From Methylorubrum populi (GTDB lineage: Bacteria; Pseudomonadota; Alphaproteobacteria; Rhizobiales; Beijerinckiaceae), in assembly GCA_020741775.1 (NCBI GenBank), contig DYYG01000058.1:62001-126000 (forward strand): a DNA stretch of 64,000 bases, written 5' to 3'. Numbering within the stretch: the stretch's first letter is position 1; each line of letters begins with the position of its first letter. This document shows, piece by piece, positions 1-8,609 of this stretch. The position numbers were made by a program, and so were the translations under genes. The notes under the pieces were generated by a model that worked only from the letters and a program-made list of their open reading frames with translations, was not told the origin of the DNA and searched no databases.

Positions 1-47
1 ACCTGTTCCCGTCAGGTCGCACCGTCCCGCTTGCTTCAGGCAACCGC

Positions 48-911
48 TCAATAGCCTTGCGGCGCGGTGTAGGTGACGCCGTAAGTCGCGCAGATCGCTT
101 TGAGCCGCCCCTCACTCGAGAGGGCCGAGAGAGCGTCGCCCACGGCGTAGGCGAGATCGCGGGAATCGCTGCGCACCGCCCCGCCGAGATCCCACCGGGT
201 CCGCACCAAGCCGGGCACGGGCAGTTCGACCACGGGGTTCGCCTCCCGCGCATCTGCCGCCGCGAGCACCGCCTCGATGGCGGCGCGCGTCCCGGCGAGG
301 ATGTCGGCCTCACCGGCGAGATAGGCCTTCGCCGCCTCGCCGAAGCTGCGGTGATGCTTGACGTTGCCGCGGTATCGCCCGCCTTCCGCATTCATCAGCA
401 GGCTGTCCGATGCGCTGGTGCCCTCGACCGCGACCGTGTGCCCCTCGAGATCCCGCACGCCCTCGAAACCCTCGACCTTGTCGCGGCGATAGGCGAAGGC
501 GAGGCGCTGCTCGAAATAGGGCGTCGTCAGGAAGATCTGCTCGTTGCGCGTGGCGAGGATCCGGTCGTGGGGCACGTGCAGCATCAGGTCGGCCAGCGGC
601 GTGCCGGCGAGATCGCCGCGCCACAGGTTCAGCCGGAAATCGCCGTCGACATTCTCGCCCGCATCCACCACCCGCAGGTCGAGCTTCACCTTGAGCCGGT
701 CGGCGATCGCCTGGGCGAGATCCGCATCGATGCCTCGAGGCGTGGGCTTCCCCGCCTCTGAAAAGGGTGCGTTGTCGTCGTAGACCGCAACGCGCAGCAC
801 GCCCGAGGCCACGACCTCGTCGAACGGCCGCGCGGCCGCCGGCCCCACCGCGACCGTCAGGCAGGTGAAGGCGGCCACGAGGCCCCAGCGGAACGGAGAG
901 GTCATCCTCAC
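48..911 (-). CDS. Quinoprotein-dehydrogenase-associated periplasmic solute-binding protein (XoxJ/MoxJ-like)
   Basis: A 287-residue exported protein with a hydrophobic signal segment (about residues 9-27, ending AAA). The mature start, FDEVVASGVLRVAVYDDNAP, is typical of family 3 solute-binding proteins. A run near residue 60 (GIDADLAQAIADRL) is the usual first lobe. Relatives sit next to methanol and ethanol quinoprotein dehydrogenases, where they are thought to help the dehydrogenase mature or meet its cytochrome rather than feed an ABC permease; none is present here. It lies 7 bp downstream of the cytochrome c gene and is surely cotranscribed with it. The start is GTG at 911, with GGAG about 10 bases upstream; ATG at 905 is the alternative. 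Family assignment is firm, exact role is not. Confidence 0.85.
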   Translation of the reverse strand: MRMTSPFRWGLVAAFTCLTVAVGPAAARPFDEVVASGVLRVAVYDDNAPFSEAGKPTPRGIDADLAQAIADRLKVKLDLRVVDAGENVDGDFRLNLWRGDLAGTPLADLMLHVPHDRILATRNEQIFLTTPYFEQRLAFAYRRDKVEGFEGVRDLEGHTVAVEGTSASDSLLMNAEGGRYRGNVKHHRSFGEAAKAYLAGEADILAGTRAAIEAVLAAADAREANPVVELPVPGLVRTRWDLGGAVRSDSRDLAYAVGDALSALSSEGRLKAICATYGVTYTAPQGY

Positions 912-918
912 GCCGTGC

Positions 919-1341
919 TCACTCCTCGTGCTTCGACTCGATATAGGTCCGGATCGCCCACAGAGCCTCCTGCGACAGCACGCCCTCGAAGGCCGGCATC
1001 TTGGTCATGCCGTTGATGATCGCGCCGTGACGGACACGTTCGACGAAATACTCGTCGCCCTCCTTGCCGACCGGCAGGTAGCGCAGGTCCGGCGCCAGCC
1101 CGCCGGAGATCACCTGCAGGCCGTGGCAGCGGGCACAGTTCTGGTTGAAGCCGGAATCGCCGATGGCGACGGCCTTGGTGTCGCCGCGATAGGGGTTCTC
1201 TTCCCGCCACGTCTCGCCGAGGGGGGCCAACCCCGCCGTATCGACCGGCTGAGGCTGCACGTCGCCATGACCGAGAGCGGCGGACACGGACAGAGCCAGA
1301 CACAGGGCGACCAGCCCGCCCCTCACAGGTGCAGCCTTCAT
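919..1341 (-). CDS. Cytochrome c-550, PedF type
   Basis: A 140-residue monohaem c-type cytochrome. A signal peptide covers about residues 1-24 (cleavage near ALG/HG). The haem motif CARCH lies at residues 69-73, and a Met in MTKMPAF (about 115) is the likely axial ligand. Length and layout match the PedF cytochromes that accept electrons from PQQ-dependent ethanol dehydrogenases in the periplasm. The start is set by an excellent Shine-Dalgarno, GGGAGGAACGGAA, directly before the ATG at 1341; the open frame runs further upstream but lacks such a site. It is the first gene of a two-gene minus-strand operon and diverges from the plus-strand PQQ-associated operon. That it serves a PQQ dehydrogenase is inference from family and neighbours. 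Confidence 0.88.
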   Translation of the reverse strand: MKAAPVRGGLVALCLALSVSAALGHGDVQPQPVDTAGLAPLGETWREENPYRGDTKAVAIGDSGFNQNCARCHGLQVISGGLAPDLRYLPVGKEGDEYFVERVRHGAIINGMTKMPAFEGVLSQEALWAIRTYIESKHEE

Positions 1342-1578
1342 TTCCGTTCCTCCCATTCGTTGATTGGAACGGTTAGCAAGCACGCACCAGCAAACCCATT
1401 GTGCTTTGGTACGGGGCAAAGCCGCCCTGTGCACCTTGGTCCAATATCGGTCCGAGGCGCTTCGCTCCTATCGTGCTCCCAACGAAAAGCGGGAGGCGAG
1501 CAGGGCGCGATGCTGGCGCGGCTCGGACATCGACGGGGCGACCCGCGGCGGCGCACGGCGCACGGCGCCAGGCTGGCC

Positions 1579-2751
1579 ATGCCCGGCCTGCTTCCGCTGC
1601 TCCTGATGCTCCTCGCGCTTCTGCCCGCCCCCGCAGGAGCCGGGCCGCTGGCGATCCACTATCTGGAGCGACGCGTCGAGCGCCCGTCTCCCCTCAACAA
1701 CGAGGATCCGATCCCCGACGACGAGGGTCTCAAGGGCGCGGAGCTGGGGCTGAAGGACTCCAACGCCACCGGCCGCTTCGTGTCCCTGAGCTTCACCCTC
1801 GACAGCCGCGTCGTCGGAGCCGACGAGGACATCCGCGACGCGTTCCGGGCCCTGGGCGAGAAGCCACGCTTCGTCGTCCTGAACGCGCCAGCCGAGGACG
1901 TGCTGGCTCTGGCCGACCTGCCGGAGGCGCGGGACACCGTCTTCCTCAATGTCGGAGCCCCCGATACGCGCCTGCGGGAGGCCGATTGCCGGCCTCGGCT
2001 GCTGCACGTCCTGCCCTCGCGGGCGATGCTCGCCGACGCCTTGGTGCAGTTCCTCGCCTACAAGCGCTGGACGCGGATCCTGCTGCTCTCGGGCCCGGCT
2101 CCGGCGGACGCGCTTTATGCCGAGGCGCTGAAGCGCAGCGCCAAGAAGTTCGGGGCGCGGATCGTGACAGAGTCGCGCTTCGACCCGCAGGGGGGCGACA
2201 CGCGCGATACGGCCCTGCGCGAATTCGTGCTGCCCACCCGCGGCCCGGAACACGATGTGGTTGCCGTCGCCGACGAGGCAGGGGCGTTCGGGGCCAACCT
2301 CGTCTACAACACCGCCGCGCCCCGGCCGGTGGTCGGCACGCAGGGGCTCACCCCCGCCGCCTGGGGGCGCCCGGTCGAGGCCTGGGCGGCGGTGCAGCTC
2401 CAGACCCGGTTCCGCCGCCTCGCGGGCCGGGCGATGCGCCCGGTCGACTATGCCGGCTGGATGGCCGTCCACAGCCTGGGGGAGGCGGCGGTGCAGGCGC
2501 GCAGCACCGATCCCGCCACGGTGGCCGCCCTGGTCCTGTCGCCGACTTTCGAGGTCGGCGGCTTCAAGGGCCGGCCCCTCAGCTTCCGCAGCTGGGACGG
2601 GCAATTGCGGCAGCCGCTCTTTCTGCTCTGGCCGGGCGCCGTGACCGCCACCGCCCCGATCGAGGGCTTCCTGCACCACCGCACCGAACTCGACACGCTC
2701 GGCTCGGACGAGCCGGAGAGCGCGTGCCGAGCCTATCGCAGGCCGGGCTGA
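1579..2751 (+). CDS. PQQ-alcohol-dehydrogenase-system ABC-type substrate-binding protein
   Basis: A 390-residue periplasmic binding-fold protein of the branched-chain (Leu/Ile/Val-like) class. A signal peptide (LLPLLLMLLALLPAPAGA) is followed by IHYLERRVE, a start typical of the PQQ-linked family. Its homologues occur in PQQ alcohol dehydrogenase gene clusters and their ligand is unknown. No ABC permease or ATPase accompanies it here. Its TGA overlaps a possible ATG of the next gene (TGATG), so translation is probably coupled. The start is uncertain: ATG 1579 gives a clean signal peptide, while ATG 1510 would add 23 basic residues. Both lie in the divergent control region shared with the cytochrome gene. 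Confidence 0.8.
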   Translation: MPGLLPLLLMLLALLPAPAGAGPLAIHYLERRVERPSPLNNEDPIPDDEGLKGAELGLKDSNATGRFVSLSFTLDSRVVGADEDIRDAFRALGEKPRFVVLNAPAEDVLALADLPEARDTVFLNVGAPDTRLREADCRPRLLHVLPSRAMLADALVQFLAYKRWTRILLLSGPAPADALYAEALKRSAKKFGARIVTESRFDPQGGDTRDTALREFVLPTRGPEHDVVAVADEAGAFGANLVYNTAAPRPVVGTQGLTPAAWGRPVEAWAAVQLQTRFRRLAGRAMRPVDYAGWMAVHSLGEAAVQARSTDPATVAALVLSPTFEVGGFKGRPLSFRSWDGQLRQPLFLLWPGAVTATAPIEGFLHHRTELDTLGSDEPESACRAYRRPG

Positions 2752-2798
2752 TGCAGGCCCCCTCCCCCCGCGCCCACCCCGAGATCGGGATCCTCCGC

Positions 2799-3806
2799 AT
2801 GAGCCGCGCCGCGACCGCACGACTTCTTCTCTGCGCCAGCCTGCTGAGCTTCGCCTCGCAGGCCGCGGAGGCGGAAGAAATCTTCGTCTCGAACGAACGT
2901 GACAACACCGTCTCGGTGATCGACGGCGCCTCGCTCGAAGTGATCCGCACCTTCCCCGTGGGCCGACGCCCGCGCGGGCTCACCTTCTCCCGTGACGGCC
3001 GCACGCTCTATGTCTGCGCCAGCGATTCCGACGCGGTGCAGGTGATCGACCCGGATACGGGCGCCGTGCGCCACAATCTGCCCTCGGGCGAGGACCCGGA
3101 GCAATTCGCCCTCGCGCCCGACGACCGCACCCTGTTCATCGCCAACGAAGAGAACGCCACCACCACCGTGGTCGATGCGCAGACGCGCAAGGTGCTGGCC
3201 CAGATCGATGTCGGCATCGAGCCGGAGGGCATGGCCGTGAGCCCGGACGGCAAAATCGCCGTCACCACCTCCGAGACCACCAACATGGTCCACTGGATCG
3301 ACATCGCCACGCTCTCGGCGACCGACGCGACGCCGGTGGGCCAGCGCCCGCGCGCCGCCGCCTTCTCGGCGGATGGGCGAATGCTGTGGGCGTCGTCGGA
3401 AATTGGCGGCACGGTCGCGGTGATCGATACCGCCACCCGCAAGGTGGTCGAGACCATCGAATTCGCGGTGAAGGGCATCGCCGCCGACCGCCTCCAGCCG
3501 GTCGGCATCAGCCTGACCCGCGACGGCCGGTTCGCCTTCGTCGCCCTCGGTCCGTCCGACCGGGTCGCGGTGATCGATGCCAAGACGTACAAGGTGTTGA
3601 ACTACATCCTCGTCGGCCGCCGGGTCTGGCAGCTGGCGATGACACCGGACGAGACCCGGCTGTTCACCACCAACGGCGTGTCGGGCGACGTCACCGTGAT
3701 CGACGTGGCGAGCCAGCGACCGATCCGCAGCGTCAAGGTCGGCCGCTTCCCCTGGGGCGTGGCCGTGCGCCCGGCCCCGCAGGCTTCGGCCGGCGCGGCG
3801 CCATGA
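2799..3806 (+). CDS. PQQ-dependent catabolism-associated YVTN beta-propeller protein
   Basis: A 335-residue exported beta-propeller. After a signal peptide ending QAAEA, the protein is a series of about 40-residue blades carrying the signature (V/I)IDxxTxxVxxxxxVGxxPxGxAxSPDG; seven or so repeats fill the whole length. This family recurs in PQQ alcohol-oxidation clusters and its molecular job is unknown; it may be a periplasmic scaffold. The start at 2799 is chosen because it gives the signal peptide and has GGGA eight bases upstream; ATG 2751, overlapping the preceding stop, would add 16 residues. Its stop overlaps the ATG of the NosR-like gene by four bases (ATGA). Confidence 0.87.
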   Translation: MSRAATARLLLCASLLSFASQAAEAEEIFVSNERDNTVSVIDGASLEVIRTFPVGRRPRGLTFSRDGRTLYVCASDSDAVQVIDPDTGAVRHNLPSGEDPEQFALAPDDRTLFIANEENATTTVVDAQTRKVLAQIDVGIEPEGMAVSPDGKIAVTTSETTNMVHWIDIATLSATDATPVGQRPRAAAFSADGRMLWASSEIGGTVAVIDTATRKVVETIEFAVKGIAADRLQPVGISLTRDGRFAFVALGPSDRVAVIDAKTYKVLNYILVGRRVWQLAMTPDETRLFTTNGVSGDVTVIDVASQRPIRSVKVGRFPWGVAVRPAPQASAGAAP

Positions 3807-5920
3807 CAGCCGGCCGGAACGGGTCACATCCCACCCCTTGGCTGCACCGCTTCCTTGCTGGTCTGGTCGTCGCGCTTCTGGCGAGCTGTCCTGCCGTCGC
3901 GGGGCAGCTCGACCGGGCGGGAATGGAACAGTACTTCCCCGTCCCCCTGGTGGTCGGCGAGCGTGACGAGACCCTGCCGGTTTGGCCGATCCTGAAACAG
4001 GAGGCCGGCAGCTACGAGGTCTTCGCCTACGCCTTCGAGTCGGTCGATTTCGCGCCGATACCGGGTTTCGGCGGCACCCCGCCCGATCTCCTCGTGGCGC
4101 TCGGACCCGACGGCGCGTTCCGCGACGTGAAGGTCGTGTCTCACCACGAGCCGGTCTTTCTGGAAGGTCTCGGCTCGGAGCCGCTCTTCGCCTTCGTGGA
4201 GCAGTATGTCGGGATGTCGGCCCGCCGCCCGATCCGGGTCGGCCGGCCCAATGCCCGCGGCTCTGGCGCCTCCCCGCAGAACACCGTCGACGGCATCTCG
4301 ATGGCGACCGCCTCGACGCGGGTGATCAACGAGTCGATTCTCGCCGCCTCCCTCGCCGTCGCCCGCGCCAAGCTCGGCTTCGGAGCGACCAATGCCGGCC
4401 TGACCGTGGTGGCGCGGCCGGATGCCGACGAGTCTCTGACGGTGAGCGAACTGAGCGCCCGTGGATGGGTCCGCCGGCTCACCGTCACGAACGGGCAAGC
4501 CGACGAAGCCTTTCGCGATGCCGGCCTGACAGCCGCAGGCGACGGTCCGCCGGAGGCGCCGCTCACCGACCTCACCTTCGCCTATCTCAACGCGCCGGCC
4601 ATCGGCCGCAGCCTGCTCGGGCCCGAGCGCTTCGGCGCCCTGATGCGCGAACTCGGCCCCGGCGACCATGCGGTGATGGTGGTGAGCCACGGCCCCGAGA
4701 ATCCCCTCGGCGAGGATTTCGTGCTCGGCTCCATTCCCGAGCGGCTGACGTTGACGCAGGGCGGGCTCGCCGTGAACGCCCGGGACATGGCGATCGAGCG
4801 GCGCGGCGGTGCCCCCGGCCTCCCGGACGGCCCGTGGACCATCCTGCGGATCACGGGGGCGGCCGGCTTCGACCCCTCCGCGCCGTGGACGCTCACGGAG
4901 AGGATCGTGCGCGAGCGCGGCCAGATCTTCCCGGAGAAGATCGCCCGCGACTTCTCCGCCGATTACGCCCTGCCCGCCCGCCTGTTCATCCGCGAGGCGG
5001 CGGAGGCGGGGCCGAGCTGGACCGATCCGTGGCGGGCGCGGGGGCCCGAACTCGGCGTCATCGCCCTGGCGCTGGCCGGGCTGGTGCCGGTGCTGATGCG
5101 CCAGACCGGCCTCGTGGCGGACCGCCGCCGCTTCCCCGCCTTCCGGCTCGCCTTCCTCGCCTTCACCCTGGTCTTCGTCGGCTGGTACGCCCAGGCGCAG
5201 CTCTCGATCGTCACCTTGATCGGTCTCGTGCGCGCCGCGACCGTGACCCACGATCTCGCCTTCCTGCTCTACGATCCGCCCTCGCTGCTGCTCTGGGGCT
5301 TTGTGCTCGTCTCCCTGGTGATCTGGGGGCGCGGCACCTTCTGCGGCTGGCTCTGCCCGTTCGGGGCACTGCAGGAATTCGTGGCGCTCCTGGCCAAGCC
5401 CCTTCGCATCCGCCAGGTCGCGGTGCCGCCCCGGCTCGACCGCTGGCTCAGGCAGGTGAAGTATGGGCTACTCGCCGGCATCCTGGTTGCGGCGGCGGTG
5501 GGCTCGCCTCTTGCCGACAGCCTGGCCGAGGCGGAGCCGTTCAAGACCGCCATCACCCTGTACTTCGTGCGGGCTTGGCCCTTCGTCGCCTACGCCGCCG
5601 GCCTGCTTATCCTCAACCTCTTCGTCTACAAGGGGTTCTGTCGCTACCTGTGCCCGCTCGGCGCGAGCCTCGCCGTGCTCGGGCGCCTGCGCCTGCTCGA
5701 TTGGATTCCCCGGCGGGCCGAGTGCGGCAGCCCGTGCCAGCTCTGCAAGGTGCGCTGCCGCTACGGCGCGATCCGGCCGGCCGGGCAGATCGATTATCCC
5801 GAGTGCTTCCAGTGCATGGATTGCGTCACGATCATCCACGATCCAGGCCAATGCGTGCCGGAGGTGGTGGCGCGCCGGCGCGGAAAGCGGATCCTGCCGC
5901 AGCCGGTCGCGGCGGAGTGA
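3803..5920 (+). CDS. NosR-like flavin and iron-sulfur membrane protein
   Basis: A 705-residue protein built like NosR. It has a signal peptide, then a large periplasmic FMN-binding domain with a flavinylation-like motif DGISMATAST at residues 163-172, then membrane helices from about residue 415. Two CxxxCP motifs sit at Cys514/518 (CGWLCP) and Cys613/617 (CRYLCP), and a C-terminal cysteine-rich ferredoxin part (CGSPCQLC, ECFQCMDC) can hold 4Fe-4S clusters. NosR-type proteins move electrons between quinol or cytoplasmic donors and periplasmic partners through covalent FMN. No nos genes are visible; the context is PQQ alcohol oxidation. The next gene, ApbE, is the enzyme that would attach the FMN. 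The motif has Met where Gly is usual. The electron partner is unknown. Confidence 0.85.
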   Translation: MTAGRNGSHPTPWLHRFLAGLVVALLASCPAVAGQLDRAGMEQYFPVPLVVGERDETLPVWPILKQEAGSYEVFAYAFESVDFAPIPGFGGTPPDLLVALGPDGAFRDVKVVSHHEPVFLEGLGSEPLFAFVEQYVGMSARRPIRVGRPNARGSGASPQNTVDGISMATASTRVINESILAASLAVARAKLGFGATNAGLTVVARPDADESLTVSELSARGWVRRLTVTNGQADEAFRDAGLTAAGDGPPEAPLTDLTFAYLNAPAIGRSLLGPERFGALMRELGPGDHAVMVVSHGPENPLGEDFVLGSIPERLTLTQGGLAVNARDMAIERRGGAPGLPDGPWTILRITGAAGFDPSAPWTLTERIVRERGQIFPEKIARDFSADYALPARLFIREAAEAGPSWTDPWRARGPELGVIALALAGLVPVLMRQTGLVADRRRFPAFRLAFLAFTLVFVGWYAQAQLSIVTLIGLVRAATVTHDLAFLLYDPPSLLLWGFVLVSLVIWGRGTFCGWLCPFGALQEFVALLAKPLRIRQVAVPPRLDRWLRQVKYGLLAGILVAAAVGSPLADSLAEAEPFKTAITLYFVRAWPFVAYAAGLLILNLFVYKGFCRYLCPLGASLAVLGRLRLLDWIPRRAECGSPCQLCKVRCRYGAIRPAGQIDYPECFQCMDCVTIIHDPGQCVPEVVARRRGKRILPQPVAAE

Positions 5921-5925
5921 GGACG

Positions 5926-6918
5926 ATGCCCAGGTCTCCTTCCCGGCCTCCATCCCAGCCCCGCCGCCGTCTCCTCCAGGGAGCCCTGGGCGTCGCGGCC
6001 ATGTCGACCTTTGGCGGGCCGCTCGCCTTCCGGACCCTGGCGGCCGAGCACGGCCTGGAGAGCCGGACGCGGGCGGGTCTCGCCTTCGGCACCACCGTCG
6101 CGCTCACCGTGGCCGGTCCTGATGCAGGCACCCTCGATGGAGCCCTGTCCGACGGCTTTGCCGCGATGCGGGCGGTCGAGGCCGCCGGGAGCTTGCTGCG
6201 TGCCGACAGCGCCCTGTCGCGCCTCAACCGCGCCGGGCGGCTCGACGCGCCACCCGAGCACCTGCTGACGATGCTGCGCTTCGCCCTCGATCTGGCGGAG
6301 CGGACCGAGGGTGCGTTCGACCCCACGGTGCAGCCGCTCTGGCCGGTCTGGGCCGAGGCCTCGGCCCGGGGCGCGCGGCCCGATCCGGCGACGCTCCGCG
6401 CGGCCGTCGCGTGTATCGGCTGGCGCCGGGTGAGCGTGGCGACGGACCGCATTCTTCTGGAGCCGGGGACCGCTCTGACACTGAACGCCGTGATCCAGGG
6501 CTATGCGGCCGACCGAGCCATGGCGGCGCTGCGGGCGCGGGGAATCGCCGATGCCTTCGTCGATACCGGCGAGTTCGGCGCGGCGGGGACGCATCCGGAC
6601 GGCACGCCCTGGCGGCTCGGGATCGCCGACCCTCGTGACCCGGGGACGCTCGCCGCGACACTCGCACCGTTCACCGGCTTCGCGGCGACCTCGGGCGACT
6701 ACAACATGAGCTTCTCGCCGGATCACGCCGACCATCACATCTTCGATCCGGCCACCGGATATTCGCCCGGCGGGCTTTCGTCGGTGACGGTCACGGCCGA
6801 AACCGGGCTCGTGGCGGACGGGCTCTCGACGGCCTGCATGGTGCTCGGCGCCGAGCGCGGTCAGCGGCTCGTGGCCGGGTGGCCGGGCTGTTCGGCCCGC
6901 TTCGTCGGCAAAACCTGA
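5926..6918 (+). CDS. apbE: FAD:protein FMN transferase (ApbE family)
   Basis: A 330-residue ApbE. The N-terminus carries a twin-arginine-type signal (PRRRLLQGALGVAA), so export is expected. Family motifs are in order: DSALSRLNR, EGAFDPTVQPLW, LNAVIQGYAAD, the ATSGDY block, HHIFDPATG, and the metal-binding DGLSTA near the C-terminus. ApbE enzymes use FAD to attach FMN covalently to a Thr or Ser of target proteins in the periplasm. The target is very likely the NosR-like protein encoded 5 bp upstream. AGTGAGG before the ATG serves as ribosome site. Its linkage to PQQ-associated genes is the notable point. Confidence 0.88.
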   Translation: MPRSPSRPPSQPRRRLLQGALGVAAMSTFGGPLAFRTLAAEHGLESRTRAGLAFGTTVALTVAGPDAGTLDGALSDGFAAMRAVEAAGSLLRADSALSRLNRAGRLDAPPEHLLTMLRFALDLAERTEGAFDPTVQPLWPVWAEASARGARPDPATLRAAVACIGWRRVSVATDRILLEPGTALTLNAVIQGYAADRAMAALRARGIADAFVDTGEFGAAGTHPDGTPWRLGIADPRDPGTLAATLAPFTGFAATSGDYNMSFSPDHADHHIFDPATGYSPGGLSSVTVTAETGLVADGLSTACMVLGAERGQRLVAGWPGCSARFVGKT

Positions 6919-6939
6919 CACGTCGCACCGGGTTCGCTG

Positions 6940-7743
6940 ATGCAACGCCGCCGCCTCCCCCTCACCCAGTGCCGCGCCCTGTTCGCGGCGTCGCTCGCGC
7001 TGTGGGCGGTGAGCACCGCGCGGGCGGAGCCGCCGCCGGCCGTTGCCCTGGTCGTCGCCGTCGATGTCTCGCAATCCGTCGATGACGGGCGCTTTGCCCT
7101 GCAGATGGAGGGCATCGCCGCCGCCCTCGAAGATCCGGGCGTGATCGCGGCGATGACGGGGCGCCCGGGAGGCACCCTGTTCGCGATGGTGACCTGGGCC
7201 GATCAGGCCGGCCTCGCCATGGGCTGGCAGCGCATCGCGAGTCGTGCCGACGCTCTCGCGGCAGCGGCGCGGGTCCGGGCGACGCCGCGGCAATCCGGGG
7301 AGTTCACCTGCCTCGGCCAGATGTTCCGAACCGTGGCCGCCAGCGTCATCCCGGCCATGCCGCTGCCGGCCGAGCGGATCGTGGTCGACGTCTCGGGCGA
7401 CGGCATCGACAATTGCACCGATCCCGACACGCTCGAAGCGGAGCAGCAGGCCCTGCTCGGCACCGGAGCCACCATCAACGGCCTGCCGATCCTGGTGCCG
7501 GGGGAGAACGACGTGGTCGGCGCCGGCGCCTACCGGGCGCCGGGCTACGGGCTGCGCGCGACGCCGTTGCCGCAGGAGCGCACGGATCTGGCGCAGTGGT
7601 ACCGCGCCCATGTCGTGGGTGGGCCCGGCGCCTTCCTGCTGGCGGCGGCGGGCTATGGCGATTTCGCCAAGGCGATCCGCAGGAAATTCGTGATCGAGGT
7701 CAGCGAAGCCGGCCGCGGGCCGGATGGCACGAAACGACGCTGA
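6940..7743 (+). CDS. DUF1194 von Willebrand A-like exported protein
   Basis: A 267-residue protein with a signal peptide ending STARA, followed by the core strand ALVVAVDVSQSVDD. That strand contains the metal-ion-dependent adhesion motif DxSxS of von Willebrand factor A domains. A second acidic site is in VVDVSGDGIDN. This is the DUF1194 family, common in alphaproteobacteria and of unknown function. It begins 21 bp after apbE and closes the plus-strand cluster, so it may be a periplasmic metal-binding or protein-binding partner; that is inference from position only. Confidence 0.8.
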   Translation: MQRRRLPLTQCRALFAASLALWAVSTARAEPPPAVALVVAVDVSQSVDDGRFALQMEGIAAALEDPGVIAAMTGRPGGTLFAMVTWADQAGLAMGWQRIASRADALAAAARVRATPRQSGEFTCLGQMFRTVAASVIPAMPLPAERIVVDVSGDGIDNCTDPDTLEAEQQALLGTGATINGLPILVPGENDVVGAGAYRAPGYGLRATPLPQERTDLAQWYRAHVVGGPGAFLLAAAGYGDFAKAIRRKFVIEVSEAGRGPDGTKRR

Positions 7744-8123
7744 AGCATCCGCCCACACCGATGGCAATTGCTCGGACCGAACCCGGAATCGGCAGGCCCG
7801 CGCGGGGTGTCCGCTGACCCGACGGGCATTCAAAGCTGCCTGGATGAGAGGCGGTGGCGTGACGGTGGCCGTGACATCCGCCGCGCGGACAGCCGGCCTG
7901 ACGACGGGCTTTCTCCCGACCGGCATCGACACGCCGCATCATCAGCATTTTCAGAAGGATCCGATAACGATCATTTGTGATCCCTCGCATCAGGTCTCAG
8001 TCCCGAAGCGGTTTTTTAGTCATCCCCCCATACCGTCGAGTGCGAAGAACAAGCTCTCGTCAGGTCAATCCTTGTCAAACCGCCTGCGAGGGAGAGCGAT
8101 CACGAACAGGGTGGGGCAGAACG
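7744..8123. other. Intergenic stretch, 380 bp, lower GC toward its right end
   Basis: No convincing gene. Short open frames here lack ribosome sites and family features. The last 150 bases are visibly richer in A and T than the surroundings (for example near 7945-7980 and 8010-8050). They probably hold the promoter of the small secreted-protein gene at 8124. I could not fix -35 and -10 boxes. Confidence 0.4.
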
Positions 8124-8507
8124 ATGAAGGCGATGTGGGCTGCAGCCTTGATGCTCATCTCGGCGACTGAAGTGTCGGCAAAGGACCGCTATTCGGATTA
8201 TCAGGACTATTTTCTAAGCACGGCTCCGAACGTCAAATCGGCGCCGAAGAAATTTCAAAACAGCAAGTCGTTTCTGGACGAGCATCTGGCCACCGTCAGG
8301 ACCGGGGACTGCGATGTGGCGAAGCCGAACCATCGTTTCACCGGCGGGCACAGGACCAGTTCGGGAGGCTGGGTGATGCCGAGCTACACCACCAATCCGG
8401 GCATCGCTCCACCGGCCGGGGAAGGAGTCCCTTCCATGCCCGGCGGTGCCGTGCAGGGATGGAACGAGGTCAATCCCTATGTCGGTGGCCTCGGCAACCG
8501 ACGCTGA
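8124..8507 (+). CDS. Small secreted protein of unknown function
   Basis: A 127-residue protein with a clear signal peptide (MKAMWAAALMLISATEVSA, cleaved before KDRYSDY). The mature part is short, rich in Gly, Pro, Ser and Asn, has one Cys, and ends in GLGNRR. GTGGGGC lies 6-12 bases before the ATG and fixes the start; the frame is open further upstream but has no such site. I do not recognise the family. It stands alone between the PQQ-associated cluster and the dCTP deaminase gene, preceded by an AT-richer stretch. Confidence 0.6.
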   Translation: MKAMWAAALMLISATEVSAKDRYSDYQDYFLSTAPNVKSAPKKFQNSKSFLDEHLATVRTGDCDVAKPNHRFTGGHRTSSGGWVMPSYTTNPGIAPPAGEGVPSMPGGAVQGWNEVNPYVGGLGNRR

Positions 8508-8609
8508 CGGGCGCTGGGTCCCTTCGAGCGCCCTCCGCCGAAACCGAGAAGGATTTGCGGAGAAGCGCGCCGGAACGAGAGCGTGGCGAAGGTCGGACGA
8601 ACGCCGCGC

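Noticed and set aside
1342..1434. N-terminal extension of the PedF-type cytochrome
   Set aside because: The GGGAGGAACGGAA site and signal peptide start at 1341; the extra residues would precede the signal.
3803..6918. Nitrous-oxide reduction (nos) system
   Set aside because: NosR-like and ApbE proteins occur in nos clusters, but no nosZ, nosD, nosF or nosY is present and the neighbours are PQQ-linked.
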